From: Cordia subcordata
Lineage: Eukaryota > Streptophyta > Magnoliopsida > Boraginales > Cordiaceae
Assembly: GCA_028554755.1 (NCBI GenBank)
Contig: JAPTOF010000006.1
Span: 14,073,001 to 14,137,000, forward strand
Direction: 5' to 3'
Length of the DNA: 64,000 nt
Position numbers and translations under genes: made by a program
In this document: positions 35,678 to 57,055 of the stretch, in pieces
Layout: each line of letters starts with the position of its first letter
How positions within the stretch are numbered: the stretch's first letter is position 1
The notes under the pieces: model-generated
Database searches by the model: none
Told to the model about the DNA's origin: nothing
The model's input: the letters and a program-made list of their open reading frames with translations, nothing else

Positions 35678-36829
35678 TCTCATCTCTCTCTTAAACTTCT
35701 TTTTCTTTTTCCCCTTCCTATAATTTAGGGTTGTGGTGATGTGCATTTATTCTCTTTCCGTAGCCTATTCTTAATATTTTTTGTTTCATTATAGTGGGGT
35801 TCAATTTCCTCTCTCTATGTTACAAAAGTTAGGCCGTTGTATGTACATTTTCTACAAGATATATTATACTTTGTGAAAATAGTTAATACATGTTATGTTG
35901 TTCCACTCCTTTTTTCTTCTCCTCTTGTTCACTTCCTAACTGAGGCCTTGTGTAACAACTCAAGCCAACAGACTCCTTTCCTTAAAAGACGCAACGGCTT
36001 CATTATATCCCACACACAAACAAAATGAAACCATAGTCCAAGGTCTCAAGCGGCATGGAATTTACCAAAGGCTTGCTTTAATACTATTTAAATGACTCCG
36101 GCTAACTACTGACCTATTATCACACTAAGCCTAATTAACTGGTACAAAATTCTTTAGCTTATGATAATAGCAGTAGTGAACTTATAACTGATATAGGAGA
36201 GCATTACACCTTGAGGCTTGTATTGACCGAGACTATGATATGATATATTGAACCAAAATGGTTGAAAAATGCCTTTCTTTTTTCCATGCAACTGAAATCA
36301 AGTTGCAAGATGGGAAAATAGCAAGGTTATCTTTCATACTGTCTCTACTAGTAGAAGCTCAGAGGAAAGGTGGCTCAAACAAACGACAAAAGAACTCCGT
36401 ACACAGAGGAAGTTATTTGCACAGAGTTAAATGTTGGACGGAAAAACCTTGCCAGGTTAAAAATTAGGGAAAAGTGAAAATTGAAAAATGAATTGTTGAA
36501 CAACTAAACTATTCATAAGCTACCTAGCAGCCAGCAGTGGAGCTTTTGCTTCTTTTTGGGTCAGATGGAATTTTTTATGAAATGATTAATCGTAGCTTCA
36601 TTGGTTAGCCTTTGTAGCTTTTGAATTTTTATAGACAATCTCTGGAAATTTTTGATCTCTTCACATTTTTTTTTTCCGACTAGCGTTAATATCTTATTCA
36701 AAGGTGATGAAATGATAAAAACAAGCGTACAATGGAGGGCCTACTATTGTCTGAATGCATAGAGTAGCCTCATGAGTCATGGGAGAATTTCTTCAGAGTT
36801 ATGGGTATGTGCATGTCTGGATTGACCTT
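35678..36829. other. ALA 3' region and intergenic, no gene seen
   Basis: The first 200 bases are T-rich and should hold the ALA 3' untranslated region. The rest has short ORFs only. Confidence 0.5.
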
Positions 36830-37022
36830 TATTTATATGAATTTTTTTTTGAAAAAAGTATAAAATTTTAATAAGCATTTAAATTAATTTTTTTTTAAAT
36901 TAAAAAAAGAGTTTAATTTTAACTTTTTTCAAAAGGTAGAAATTTTAGTTTTAAAAAACACATTTTTTAAAAAGTTTTAGAAAAATACATTTGAAAAATG
37001 CCAATCCAAACAAGTCCTATGA
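36830..37022. mobile_element. Foldback element, family 1, copy 7
   Basis: The right end is GCCAATCCAAACAAGTCCTATG. The left end near 36835 has lost the GGATTGG word but keeps the T-run followed by GAAAAAAGTA. The interior A/T-runs pair. Confidence 0.4.
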
Positions 37023-38993
37023 AAAAGGAGTATTTACCCCCAAGTGTTTGATAATTCGTTATTCGCCGATCATGAAAACAAGAAAATTGGGGGAAAAAAA
37101 AGAGAAGAGAGAGAGGAGAAAATTTACGAAGTACGCATACCAAAGTTTGAGCTATTTATTTTTTACTTAACTGGTAAATTAATACCGTGCAAGGCACGAC
37201 TATTTTGTACAATATTATTATAATACAAAATTTAAATTATGTAATAAATTATTAGAAAATTCAGTAATCTTATAAGGAGTCAAATAAGTTATACTTATTT
37301 TTACACATCTTTTGAAAAAATAGAAATCGAGAAAAGTGTAAATTTTGTATTTGTTATTTTGACAAATTTAAGATAAGATTGATTATAAAGTAGAAAATTT
37401 TGGTAGAATTAGAGGCATTAGGTGAATATGAGGGTAGAAATATCTAAATTTTATTTTCGGTTTTAGTTGATCTAATCAAATTGAAATTTTATATGTAAAA
37501 TTTATATATGAATCAGATTGAAAAGTTAATTTTTTTTATTTTTATTCTCATAAGTAATTTAATTTTATTTGAGATAATTTTGCAATTATTTAATTTTCTT
37601 CAAATTTCATATCTTTTTAAATTTAATCTCAATTAGTACAATACGATTTAACGAGAAAACAAAAACACACAAGAAAAAAGATAATGAGAAACTTGAACAC
37701 CAAATCCTGGGAATTTAAATTATGATCAGGTTTTTTTTATAGTTTTTATTACCTAATCGAATACTTTATTTTTTCTCTTGAAGTTTAAAATTCTAAACCT
37801 GAAATTTCATTGGAATCAATTTCTACTCTGTGAGAACCAAAATCTATTTTCATATTTAGTATAAATTAGCATAATACAATTTAACAAATCTATGTACTTT
37901 TTTGATCTAGTATTAATTAGCGTAATATATTTAATAAATAACAATAATCAAAAATCAAAACTTGAGTTTAGAAAACCTAAAATCTAAATATCCAAAAATA
38001 CTCAAGTTTTATTATTTTAAATGTTTAATTTAATTTTTTTTTAACTCTAAAAGTTCAAACATTTGAACTTAAAAATCCAACTAAATTCTTATCTTTAACT
38101 CGATCGAATAGTTTTTTGGACTTAATATAAAAAAAAATAAAAATTAAGCAAAAAAGTTTGACTAGTAGAGAAATGAAAAAGAAAGCGCATATCATTTTGA
38201 TTGAGAATGAAGAGCCAAAAAGATAGAGTATATATAAAATTATCTAATCAAATAGTTTCTTTGATTTTAATAATAAAAATTTAAAATTTGAACTCAGAAA
38301 CTCAATCTAATTCTCTTGACCAGATTTGAGTTTTATGACTTTTAATAACTTATCAATTTTTTTTAATCGCAAAACTCAAAATATTAAAAATTCAAAGCAA
38401 TTTCTACTTCAAATAAAAGTTGAAAGACGTAACTGACAAAAGAAGGAAGAAAAGAAAGAACGTGTCATTTTGCTAGATAAGGAAAATGGGAAAAAAAAAG
38501 AGTAAATATAAAATTTTAATTTTGCCATGAGATAAATATAAAATTACAAATATTATATAAATTTTTATTGATAATCACACACTTTTTTAGAATTTATTAC
38601 AAAATTGTCATTCTTAGGTACTATTCGTTCACGGAAGAGAACCATGAATGAGCCCTACTCCAAAAAGTAGATGAAAGAGAAATGAGAATGGATGAAGTCG
38701 TCATGACTTTACAATGTTATAATCGTAATTTGGGAAAAGTTATACCATACATCTTAAGAATTATGTATTTACTAAATACTATGCATCTTTAATAAACAAA
38801 TACTGTAAAATTTATGAATAAATAGTAAAAAAATTATAAATAAATATATCAATTAAATTGTTTGCAGCTCTACACAATATTAATATTTTGAACAAACAAC
38901 ATGAGAAAGGACAATACTTTGGTCTGTCAAAGGCTTGAGTTCACAAAAAGTTTAGTAATAATTTTATAAATGAAAGTTTGGACAACCAATTCG
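37023..38993. other. Intergenic, gene-poor
   Basis: AT-rich with stop codons in every frame. Repeated words such as AAACTCAA and AAAATTTAA are compositional. No gene or delimited repeat. Confidence 0.55.
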
Positions 38994-40870
38994 CTAAAAG
39001 TTATTAATAAAGATGCATGGCATTCTTAACCTTAGGAATAAGGGTGACAAAATTTTGGTTCCTGGAGGAAGCGCCAACCCCTTCATTAAGAAAATTAAGC
39101 ACAACCAAAAAGAAAATATATCATCACTAATCAAAATTTCAAAAACAGAGAAAAAATTTTTCACGCAATCTGTCAGGACCCAGGGCGCTATTAGCGAAAA
39201 GACTAAGTACAGCATATTTGAGTTATTGTCATTCATACCTGGAGAGATGCAAGGATGGATAAGATCAAGAATTGATTCAGAATTCCTTTCACTGACCGGT
39301 TGGAAAAGGTTGGAGTAGTGCTCCAAAAATTCAATTGATAGCATTATTATGATCTTCAATCCAATCACTAGACTTGAGCTGCAAAAGTGTTTGTAAACAA
39401 TTTCGAGCACGTTGCTACATGGTGGCTGCATGAAAAAAAGAAGTGTTATAATTCCCTTTATGTTAGAAGAATATTCACATAAGGTAAAGAGCAAAAGAGA
39501 CAAATGTCTTTAACGTGTTGAACGGGTAAGCGTGAGTTCAACCCTTGACAGTTCCAAGCTTGAGCCTTGGGCTGTGCTGCAACAGACCCCTACGATAAAG
39601 ATGAAGAGCTAGCAACTCATTTTTGGTTGTTGGCACTTTGTTTATGGCTGCCTTGATCAGAGAGTCGTTTTTGCGGGGAGATAGTGCTACAAGTGTATTT
39701 GAGGTGGAATAGTGGGTGTGTGAGAAGGCCGATGACTCAACCATAGATGAAAAGAAAATGGGTTCGATTGGGAGTTGTGTAGAGGTGAAAGGTTTTCAGA
39801 AATTAGCTTGGTTTTGCATTTGGTTTGACGCTAATGAGGTTGAAGTGGGTGCCCAAAGGCGAGAAGTATTGCAGTTTAGTTATTGAGTGTTAACCAAGAG
39901 ATGTTCGATTCATTTGGGATCGATCATACAGAGCCGAAGGACTAGGTTGGTTGTTGAGGTCAAAATGCCCAAAAGAATGAGCTTCTTTTTTTTTTTTTTT
40001 TTTTTTCCGATAAAATTTTGCATTAGTGTAGTATGGTAACCAGCACGAGGCTTGAGATTAAAGCCAAAATTTGAAATTTTCGGCTAGTTGAGAGTGACTT
40101 TCACGTACCTCTTGGGCACCATTTGGTTTGGCAGAAGCAGGATCAACACGCTTTACAAGACCTTTTAGCTAAGGGCCAAGAAAATGCCGGTCTTTTTTTG
40201 GGATTATTAATGGAGGGTGGCGGTTTGAGAGGGCAAATATGCACTGTGTGGCTTGTTTTTCCACAATGAAAGCAAGGATCATTGAGCTTTTCTGTACACA
40301 AAGAATAGGGAGCCCCTGGGTCTTAAATGGGGAAGCCAGGCAAGAGAGATGAAAGCAAAACTGGAGATTCTACTTGTATCATTGAGAGGAATATTTGTCT
40401 TCTTGAGAGGGTCGAGAAGATTACTAATGCGTGACGCAATTTCCATGTTGTAGCTCAAAGGCAGACCATGAGCTTGAACCCATAACATGATGATAATGTA
40501 AAGCTCCATTTCTGCAAGTGTTAAGTAGTGCTACCATTGAACGAGAAAATGATATCCTTGTATGGACGATCTGATTTCCCACCACATCCCTGTCCTTCTG
40601 AGTATCAAAGAAGAAAAGGAAATGATTTTTCTCGAGGAAACGCATCGCAATAGGATTCTCGAGACCCCAGAATTTGCTTATGTCGTACTTCACAATCATT
40701 CACTCACATTACCAGCCATAATAGTTTGCCTAAAGAGGGAGAGAGTCCAGACTTTAATTTGTTGTCTTGGTAAGGGTGATTTGGAACAAGTTCAAGTAGG
40801 TTTTAGGTTCTGATGGTGGCCAGTTTGCCATGGTTATTGAAGGAAGAGAGCTTTGCAAATAGGTCAAGAA
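38994..40870 (-). pseudogene. Decayed LINE retrotransposon (ORF1 and start of reverse transcriptase)
   Basis: Read on the minus strand: 40699-40424 gives WGLENPIAMRFLEKNHFLFF, then, after a frame change, 40509-40279 gives WVQAHGLPL followed by MEIASRISNLL. Together these resemble the DUF4283 domain of plant LINE ORF1 proteins. After a second frame change, 40274-40233 encodes CFHCGKTSHTVHIC, a C-x2-C-x4-H-x4-C zinc knuckle. Far downstream, about 39090-39015 gives RNQNFVTLIPKVKNAM, which matches the N-terminal block of LINE reverse transcriptases. The endonuclease region is missing or unrecognisable, frames are broken, and the element stops soon after the RT block. An A-run on this strand lies at about 40008-39987. 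Confidence 0.6.
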
Positions 40871-40947
40871 AGTGAGTGAGAAGAAAAGAAATTTCCGTAA
40901 TATAGAGAGAGGGGCCGTTCCCGTGGTCTGTCTAGGAAACCATATAA

Positions 40948-40950
<3 letters not shown>

Positions 40951-40979
<29 letters not shown>
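40951..40979. repeat. Microsatellite (AT)n
   Basis: About 14 AT units, just upstream (in LINE orientation) of the decayed LINE. Confidence 0.95.
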
Positions 40980-40983
<4 letters not shown>

Positions 40984-41085
40984 TAACTCCTTAGAGTTGA
41001 GTATTCAGGTGGGGAAGTACTTGAATATAACGAGTGAAACAAATGAGGTCGTAGGAAAAATCCCACGATTATATCGTAGGCTTCG

Positions 41086-42249
41086 GTTGTTTATTTGCAG
41101 GAAAATAACTTATCGGAGAAAAACAAAATATTTTTTGGTATTTGATTGTTAATACAAGAAAACATTTTTCGGGGCTTGATAATCATACTTGGGAAGACAT
41201 TTTCAGTAAAGTTGATATAAATAATTAAATATATTTTGCAATTAGAAATATATTATTTAATTTTACGTACAGATATAATATAAAATTAAAATTAAAAATT
41301 AAATATCAAAAAATGAGGAAAATTGAAACCAAAATATTTATTTTTTCAAATTTGAATGATTTTATATTTTATTTTTTAACGTTTAATTTCTTACAATTTC
41401 GAGTTTGTAATTTTATTTTTAATTCCAAATTTTGAATTTTTTTAATTTTAAAATTTAAAATTTTGAATTTTCAAATTTTTATTTTTTTAATGTTTTTACT
41501 TTTTAATTTTCTAATTCTGAATTTTTTATTTTATGATCTTATAATTTATAATTTTTTTCAATTTTTTAGTTTTATAATTTTGACTTTTTCTAATTTTAAA
41601 ATGCCGAGCTTTTAAATTTTATAATCTTTTATTTTCTAATCTTTTTTAAGGCATCAAGTTTTGGGGTGGAGGGTGGGGCGCGGGGGGTTGGGTGTAGTTT
41701 GGATACTGTATACCTAAAGCACTGTACACCGTCACTAGATTGTGCACTTTTCATCGCATGAAACAAACGCCCTTATTAAAAGAAAAATATTTGAAGGTAT
41801 TGTGCCTTCTCCTCTCTCCCTCTCCATCAATTCCTCTCTCTCTCGTAGCTAATTACATCGCTATCTCTTCTCCAACAACCAATAGAATTTAATCTGGTTA
41901 TTGACAACCTCTCGCCGGCAAGATTTTTTGCAAAATCTGGAGTTGTCGGAGAGGACAAAGTTGGGCCACCAAAGACGAGAACTTCCAAGCGAACTTGAGC
42001 ATACAAATTCTGTTATCTTTGTTTTGGATGAGTTTTTTTTAACTTAATATACAACAAAAAATTGCAATATTTATGAAGGAGAATGAGTTGCAGATCCATT
42101 TCTTCTGTGTATGTGCGTGTGGAAGATTCAAAGAGGAAAATTTGATGAAGATGAGAGAAGATGATGATGATAAAAAAAATTAAAGTAGATTTTAATATTT
42201 GTCAGATTGAAATTTGTGAACTCGAAATCAATAAGTCGTGAGCACAACG
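41086..42249. other. AT-rich intergenic block, possible large non-autonomous element
   Basis: A GGAAAATAACTT...GGAGAAAAACAAAATATTTTTTGG start near 41100, and GAAAAACGTTTTCCAGAACAGAAAGGGCGC near 43165, resemble opposite ends of one element. Positions 41280-41640 are almost only A and T. No ORF with recognisable content. A CT-rich patch lies at 41806-41850. Confidence 0.35.
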
Positions 42250-42535
42250 TTCGCAAATTGTAAATATATAATGTAAAAACTTTTGGACATATAATATAAG
42301 AATAATGAATAACTAGACTTATGAACATATTGTATAAAAATTGTGAACAGTTAAAAGTTTTAAACATAAAGTATTAAAATTGTGAATATATAATACGACA
42401 CCTATAAAGAATAAAAAGTTGTAAACATATAGCATAAAAGCCGTGAATGCATGTAATTGTGAACGCACAATATAAAAATTGTGAATGCGCATAATTATAA
42501 ATTTATAGTATAAAAATTGTGAATATACATATTGT
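42250..42535. repeat. Degenerate tandem repeat, roughly 25-40 bp units
   Basis: Variants of TATAAAAATTGTGAATATATA recur about eight times (for example near 42330, 42375, 42470 and 42510). On the minus strand this makes repetitive tyrosine- and phenylalanine-rich ORFs, which I regard as artefacts of the repeat. Confidence 0.65.
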
Positions 42536-43640
42536 TCAGTCATTGTGTATTGTGTAGTGCACCATGCTAATGTTCTCTATGGTACAGGGGTGGATGGTAA
42601 AATTTGCAAGGTTGGGGGTGTAAGTGGGGTTAGAGGTAAGGAGTGGGGAAGAGGTAGGATCGGTGGAGTAAAAGAGAGAATTATTATTTTGAAAATGTTT
42701 TCTTGTCATTGGTCAATGGAGAATATTTTCTTTTATTTTGAATTAAAATTTTGATATAATCAAAAATATTTTTCTATTCACCTATCTATACTATATAATA
42801 AAATAAAATAAATTGTAATTTCGTGCTGTCAAATGGTGTTTTATATGACAAGCTTTTTATAATTACTTATTAATTAAATATTCCTATTCTTAGGTCATTT
42901 TTTGTTTTTTTTCATTTATTCAGTTCCATTCCTATATTAAATATTTTAATTTAATTAATATTATACCCTTTATTTATATATATCATCATTATTCTATTAA
43001 TTCTATAGTATATAATTATTTCAATAACTATTTAATAAGATGCAAAAACTCTATAATTTTAATATATCTAATCACATATGTCGCTCTCTGTGCATTGCAC
43101 GGGTGTCACACTAATTTTTATGTATTACCAAATATCAAAAAAATTTGAAAAACATGTTTTTTTTGAAAAACGTTTTCCAGAACAGAAAGGGCGCCTATAT
43201 ATGTATGTTTCTTTTTGTTAAAAAAAAAAAATTAGCATCCATCTAAATATACTATTTCAATAATTCACCAGTCCAAACTCCTTAACACCTAACATTGACA
43301 CGTGGTTTATGTATATATGTCTGTATGCTTATATATATTTGCGTTGTATCATTTCAAATATATATTTATCATCACTTTATATATGTGCTTAATCGTACTT
43401 TATATCCATATATTGCACAAATAAAAAATGCAATATCCAACTTGGAAATAGATGAAAAATTTTATTATGAATATTTATTTTTAAATTATAATAGTTATAA
43501 TATTATATCACTTAGTTACATTAAAATAAATGTAAAATCTTAACAAGATGTTAATAAAATATAAAATATATTAATTGTAAAAAATTTGAACATTAACTTA
43601 AATAATTTAAAATTTATACTATAAGCCATGCATGGGTCAC
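42536..43640. other. Upstream region of the kinase gene, no gene seen
   Basis: AT-rich, with a G-rich patch at 42585-42670 and the possible right end of a large element near 43195. No coding gene. Confidence 0.5.
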
Positions 43641-43650
43641 TATATATATA
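43641..43650 (+). promoter_or_regulatory. Candidate TATA box for the casein kinase gene
   Basis: TATATATATA stands 238 bp before the start codon and is followed by a CT-rich stretch (43748-43790) typical of plant 5' leaders. Assignment is by position and composition. Confidence 0.4.
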
Positions 43651-43879
43651 ACGCGTGAATCATAATTCAGCAAAAAAAAAACAAAAAATCACAAAATGAA
43701 AGAAAAATATAAAAGTAAGCTGATAGTCTGATAGATGCCTTTTGCGTTCCTCTTTCTCTCTCTTCTTTCTTTCTCTCTCTCTCTTGCACACAGACACAAT
43801 AATAATTATGCATCAATAATCTTTTTTCTTTTTTTTTTTTTGGATAGAAATAAGGTTTCGATTTGATCTTCTTCGTCGA

Positions 43880-43887
43880 ATGTTGTA

Positions 43888-43888
<1 letters not shown>
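43880..43888 (+). promoter_or_regulatory. Two-codon uORF overlapping the kinase start codon
   Basis: ATG-TTG-TAA at 43880-43888 ends on the A of the main ATG (43888-43890), giving TAATG. A second uORF, ATG-CAT-CAA-TAA, lies at 43808-43819. If both are in the mRNA leader, initiation at the main ATG would need leaky scanning or reinitiation. Function is inferred. Confidence 0.5.
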
Positions 43889-52445
<8,557 letters not shown>

Positions 52446-55400
52446 CTGCAGCAGCTGCTAATTTGGTCTTTTCTGTAAATTTGGTATGGCATGCATTGGA
52501 CAAGCGAAATAGGAGGCAGCTGCTATTTGTATCATTCTGAGCCGCTAGCTGAGATCGCTGGAATGGCAACTCAAAAGGTTACGAGTGAAACAGCGATCAT
52601 GGAGTTGCTGCGCCATACCAAGATCTGTATGGTGCCTTATGGGATTTGTGTTTGCATCATGATTTCCAGTTCTTTTTACATTTCGATTTGGTTGGTCTTT
52701 CCATCTTTCAATCTTGTGCTTTATGTAAATGCCTCTCTCCACATGTACTGCATGGGAGAACTATAAACTAACATTCGAATCTATATATTTTGTGCCTATT
52801 TTAATTATCAAGTCTGTTGCATCTGCACCGTGGGAGCATCCTGCTAGAAAGTTTGCACATTCCGGAGGGCATGGCTTTTTCTTAACGGATCTTTGTTGCC
52901 CGTGTTGCGGTAAGATTCAAGGTCAGTATCGCTCAAACGTCCTGGCACGAATGATTTTTCATTTATGTTTGACAACCATAGATGCCCCGCCAAAACAAAT
53001 CCTAGATACAAGAAATCATCCCGTTCATGAATTTCATGCCTTAAAAGTCTTTTGAAACTGCCATTATTCTGGAAATGGTTTAGTTATCTTTGTCAGCAGA
53101 GAGGCTCACCTGAGGTTGCATTGTCAATTCGCGGTGCCTAGTACATTACAGTGTAAGGATTCTCTCATATCGTAATGATATTACGAGAGGATTCAAGATA
53201 TATTTATTCATTGTTTGATTTAATAGTGACAAACCGATGGTTTTCTATTGCTTTTGCTCATAATTTCATAACATTATGAAATTACCTGAGTAGGAGCCTA
53301 TTCTCCCTAGATTTGGTGCACTCTTTATGAGATTTGCTTTAAGCATTAAGCTGTTGGGTCAAGTGACAATATCATTTGTATATCTTCTTGCCTAATGTCT
53401 TAATCGGTGGTATAATAAGAGATCAATCACTTGTTTCAGTCCTATAAGTGATTAATTATTTGACCCCAAACTAGTAAATTACTTATTTCAGCTGACCCCA
53501 CGAAACGGAATAAAAATTTTAAAATTTTCATCTCACGTCAATTATTTTTGGGCGTATTTGCTAATCCTACCAAGTGGACCATTTCAAACATTGAAGAAAA
53601 AGGCCAAGAGCGTGCTTGAAAGCTACAAAATATAGCTGGTCAGATGTTTGAAATAGTTCCTTTAAAGTCAAGTTCGTGTGGGATATGTATATGCAAACAT
53701 GTAGAAAGGATAGGAAAAGTCTTCAAAACGAGTTGATCATCAGTATCTGTCTATTTAGTAGTATTTTTGTCTTTTTAGTTTATGTAACTTGTCATCATAG
53801 CATGATTTCTTTTTCCTCCAAAAAGACTTTAATCTATATTTGGTCAATAAAAATTATTTCTTAACTTATATATATATATTTTTTGTAATCTATATTCATA
53901 TATAGATATTAATATCTATAGATATGCCTATATATGCTTACCTTTAAAGCTATATTTATTAATTCTATTCACTTTTTTTCCAGAAAATAAGTTAAATTCC
54001 AATAAAGATATTATTTGTCTATTGCTTTTTAGACTAGATCATTAGCTGATTTTACTTTTTCAGTTTAAATATTCTATTCAATTGTTGCGCATCTCTCTTA
54101 GAAAACATACATAGTACTGCAAACTTATCATAAATTTTGTAAAATTTACTTATATTTTATCATTAAATAAAGTATATTAATTGATCATATAAAAAAGAGA
54201 TTATATGCATTGATGCACAGGTTTTATTTTAGTACTTTGTTGTAAGAGGCAAGTAATATTCATGGGTCGAAACTTGCGTACACGAACCTTAAAATTGGCT
54301 TACGTTTTCACAACGAAGTTTATGAGGTACTTCTTAATTTCTTAAAGGCAAAGTTGTATCCCTTTATTATCTTGGGCCTAGCATTCATAATGCACGGGAC
54401 AGGCACTCTCTTATTCAAATTATAAGCGGTTTACATTTCGTTAACTAGAGGTTTTCTCTAAAATTTTTCTTTTTTAACCCTTCACCTCTAACTTTATCCC
54501 GTTCTCCATAAAATTTAAATTGAGATCATTATTTACAAGAAAAATTATTTTAACTACTTGAACTACTTCCTAATATTATTTTTGTCAATTGAAATTGTAC
54601 AATGTCCTCATTTTGTTTTTAAATATAGTAATAGGAATGATTGGCTTTTGAGATATGATAAGTTCCTCACCAATCTGCTCACAAAATGACAAAAATGTGA
54701 AACTAGAAAAATTTTGATCCTCATTAGCCTTATAAGGTAAATATTGTTTGAGAAGGGCAGCTTTTTGCTGTGTTAGGAATGAGCTTATAATAAAATGCTT
54801 TTTCTAATGATATGAAAGAAATAATTTTTTTATTTTATAAGATACAAGCAATTCACATTTTGATTGGAAGAGATGAATCTTTTATTGATTTTTTTAAATT
54901 AATGTGAAACAAATAATTCTTTTATCTTATCACAAATATTTTATAAAAATGTAAAAGAAATTATACTTTTTATCTTATAGTATCCATACTTGTCTTATTT
55001 CTTATAATTATAAATAAGATATCTCGTCACAAATATTTCATAAAAATTCAACCAAATCATAATTTTTTATATAAAAAAGCATCTTAACATAACCCTATAC
55101 CAAATAGAGCATTTGTTTCTTGTAAACTCACCCTCGAATTTTACCTGGTAACTGGATTCTACGTACACGAGTGATATTACGGTCACTATGATTGAGCTGC
55201 TCTATATTTGCCTTATATGCATGTCCTTTTGCATAAAATTATTAACGCAATTTTGCTCCACATGTATGCAACTGTTACTTTTTCTTGTTCTTTCTTCTTC
55301 TTTTTATTTTTCTTTTCTTCCTAAAGAAGATCAATAGTAGTTCTCTACTTACCCTCAATAATAACTTGAACTAGCAATCTGTATATTTCAAGTAAGGGAT

Positions 55401-56112
55401 GTTATCATTGAGATAAACTCTTGTCTCCATATGTATGAAACTACTGAGAAAATGGAGATTTTACTATTGTTAGGGACACTTAAGATTGTTATATAGTGAG
55501 AGTTAAAATACATAATTTAACACTTACATATGAATTAGTTTTTTCTGTAAAAACTAGTCGATTTTTCAGCCTACAAATATATGCATTTTTTCCAAGAAGA
55601 TATTGGATTGTTCTTGCCTCATGGAAAAATTATGAAGTATAAGACCACCTAATAAGGGTCTTAAGTCACTACTCATATCAACTAATTAATTTTTATGATA
55701 GAATTTCGGTGATTCTTTATATTTACTTATAATATCTACTGGTCATTTTAGAAACAGAGAAAAGCAAATTACTCCTAAGGGTTAAGAAAAAGAGAGGAAA
55801 ACCAGTAAAAAGTATGCAATAAAAGTTATGGGAAGAGAATATGATATATATTAGATATAGAAAGCGGCGAACCCAGAATTTTCATTTAGGAATGGTGAAA
55901 AAGTATTTATATCAAATCATAATTGGGTTCAAGTTTATTTTCACAAATGATATGCTAAAGTCTAGATCAATGACAAAAAAACTAATAACAATTATAATAA
56001 TAAAAAGTAAGAAAAATCCTATCTTTTTTACACTTGACAAGTATGAAAAAAGTAAGTTAATTCATTTCAGAGTAGACACTACGTATATGATATTTATTCA
56101 TGAATATACTAT
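52446..56112. other. Kinase 3' region and gene-poor DNA
   Basis: The first 300 bases likely hold the kinase 3' untranslated region. A 108-codon ORF at 52729-53055 has no recognisable motif and lies in that flank, so it is not called. From 53200 on the DNA is AT-rich with no gene. GGCGAACCCAGAATTTTCATT near 55866 resembles the GGCGGAGCC end family. Confidence 0.5.
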
Positions 56113-57055
56113 TAAAGTGGTAAAAAAATATCTACATAAGATCTACACAAAAAGTTATTTATATGTTAAAAAGATACAGTTATAATAAACTGTTACTTTT
56201 ACAAGCATATCAAAAGATATTGAAAATGTTTGAAATAGAATACATTTGGTTCCATGAACAAGAATTAAATATTACATAGATGATGTTTATTTTAGTTTAA
56301 GCGAAAATACAACATACTAATACATCATTCACAAATATGATTATTACAGTGATAAAAAAATTATATAAGAATTATGTATATGTTATTTACATGTTAAAAA
56401 GATACAGTCACATTTTAAAAGATCATGAAAGGGTTCTAGATTATTGTCAAATCCACATTACAGTTGTTAGGAAAAAAACCATTAATTTGAATATACACAT
56501 TTCAAATTTTGAAGCACATAATCATCATTTTTTTAATTTATGGTTTATTGATAAAATTCAGATGATAAATATAGTCAATGATTCTCTATCATTAATATAT
56601 CAAAATATTATTTTATCAAGTAACCTTCTAATATTACTTAAAATGAATATTTCAAGATTTGAAATCAATAAAAAGAAACAAATTAAAACTCGTGCATAGC
56701 ATGAGAATATATATATATAGAAGGAGGAGGAATGATGTCAAAGCTTGACACATTAGTAATCCAAATAAATGAGAGCTTGGCACGCCAGTTTAAAAAATTA
56801 TTTTATAATTTTATTAAATATTATTAATGCTTTAATATGATACAATATATTAAATTGACATAAGATAAAATGTACATTATGCATTTATGTTGGCTTTAAT
56901 GCAATGCATAATACATTGAATCAAATGTATTAATCTCAAATACAATATACATATTGTTGATTTAATTTAAGGCATATACAACAATTAAAGTGGTAAAAAA
57001 TCTATATAAGAACTATAAATATATTTTATATGTCAAAAAATACTCGTATAGTATA
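56113..57055. repeat. Three diverged copies of a ~70 bp repeat
   Basis: A block with AAAGTGGTAAAAAAATAT, then CATAAGATCTACA and TTATATGTTAAAAAGATACAG occurs near 56113-56178, 56348-56409 and 56985-57048. The AT-rich ORFs of 114 and 120 codons across this region come from low-complexity composition. Confidence 0.55.

Noticed and set aside
42128..42543. Tyr/Phe-rich minus-strand ORFs
   Set aside because: They are translations of a degenerate tandem repeat; the periodic peptide reflects the DNA repeat.
52729..53055. 108-codon ORF after the kinase gene
   Set aside because: No recognisable motif, and it lies in the expected 3' untranslated or flanking region. It contains a few Cys and His residues but no regular zinc-finger spacing.
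55841..56699. Two ORFs of 114 and 120 codons
   Set aside because: Their Ile/Lys/Tyr/Asn-rich composition follows from AT-rich repeats; no domain or splice structure supports a gene.
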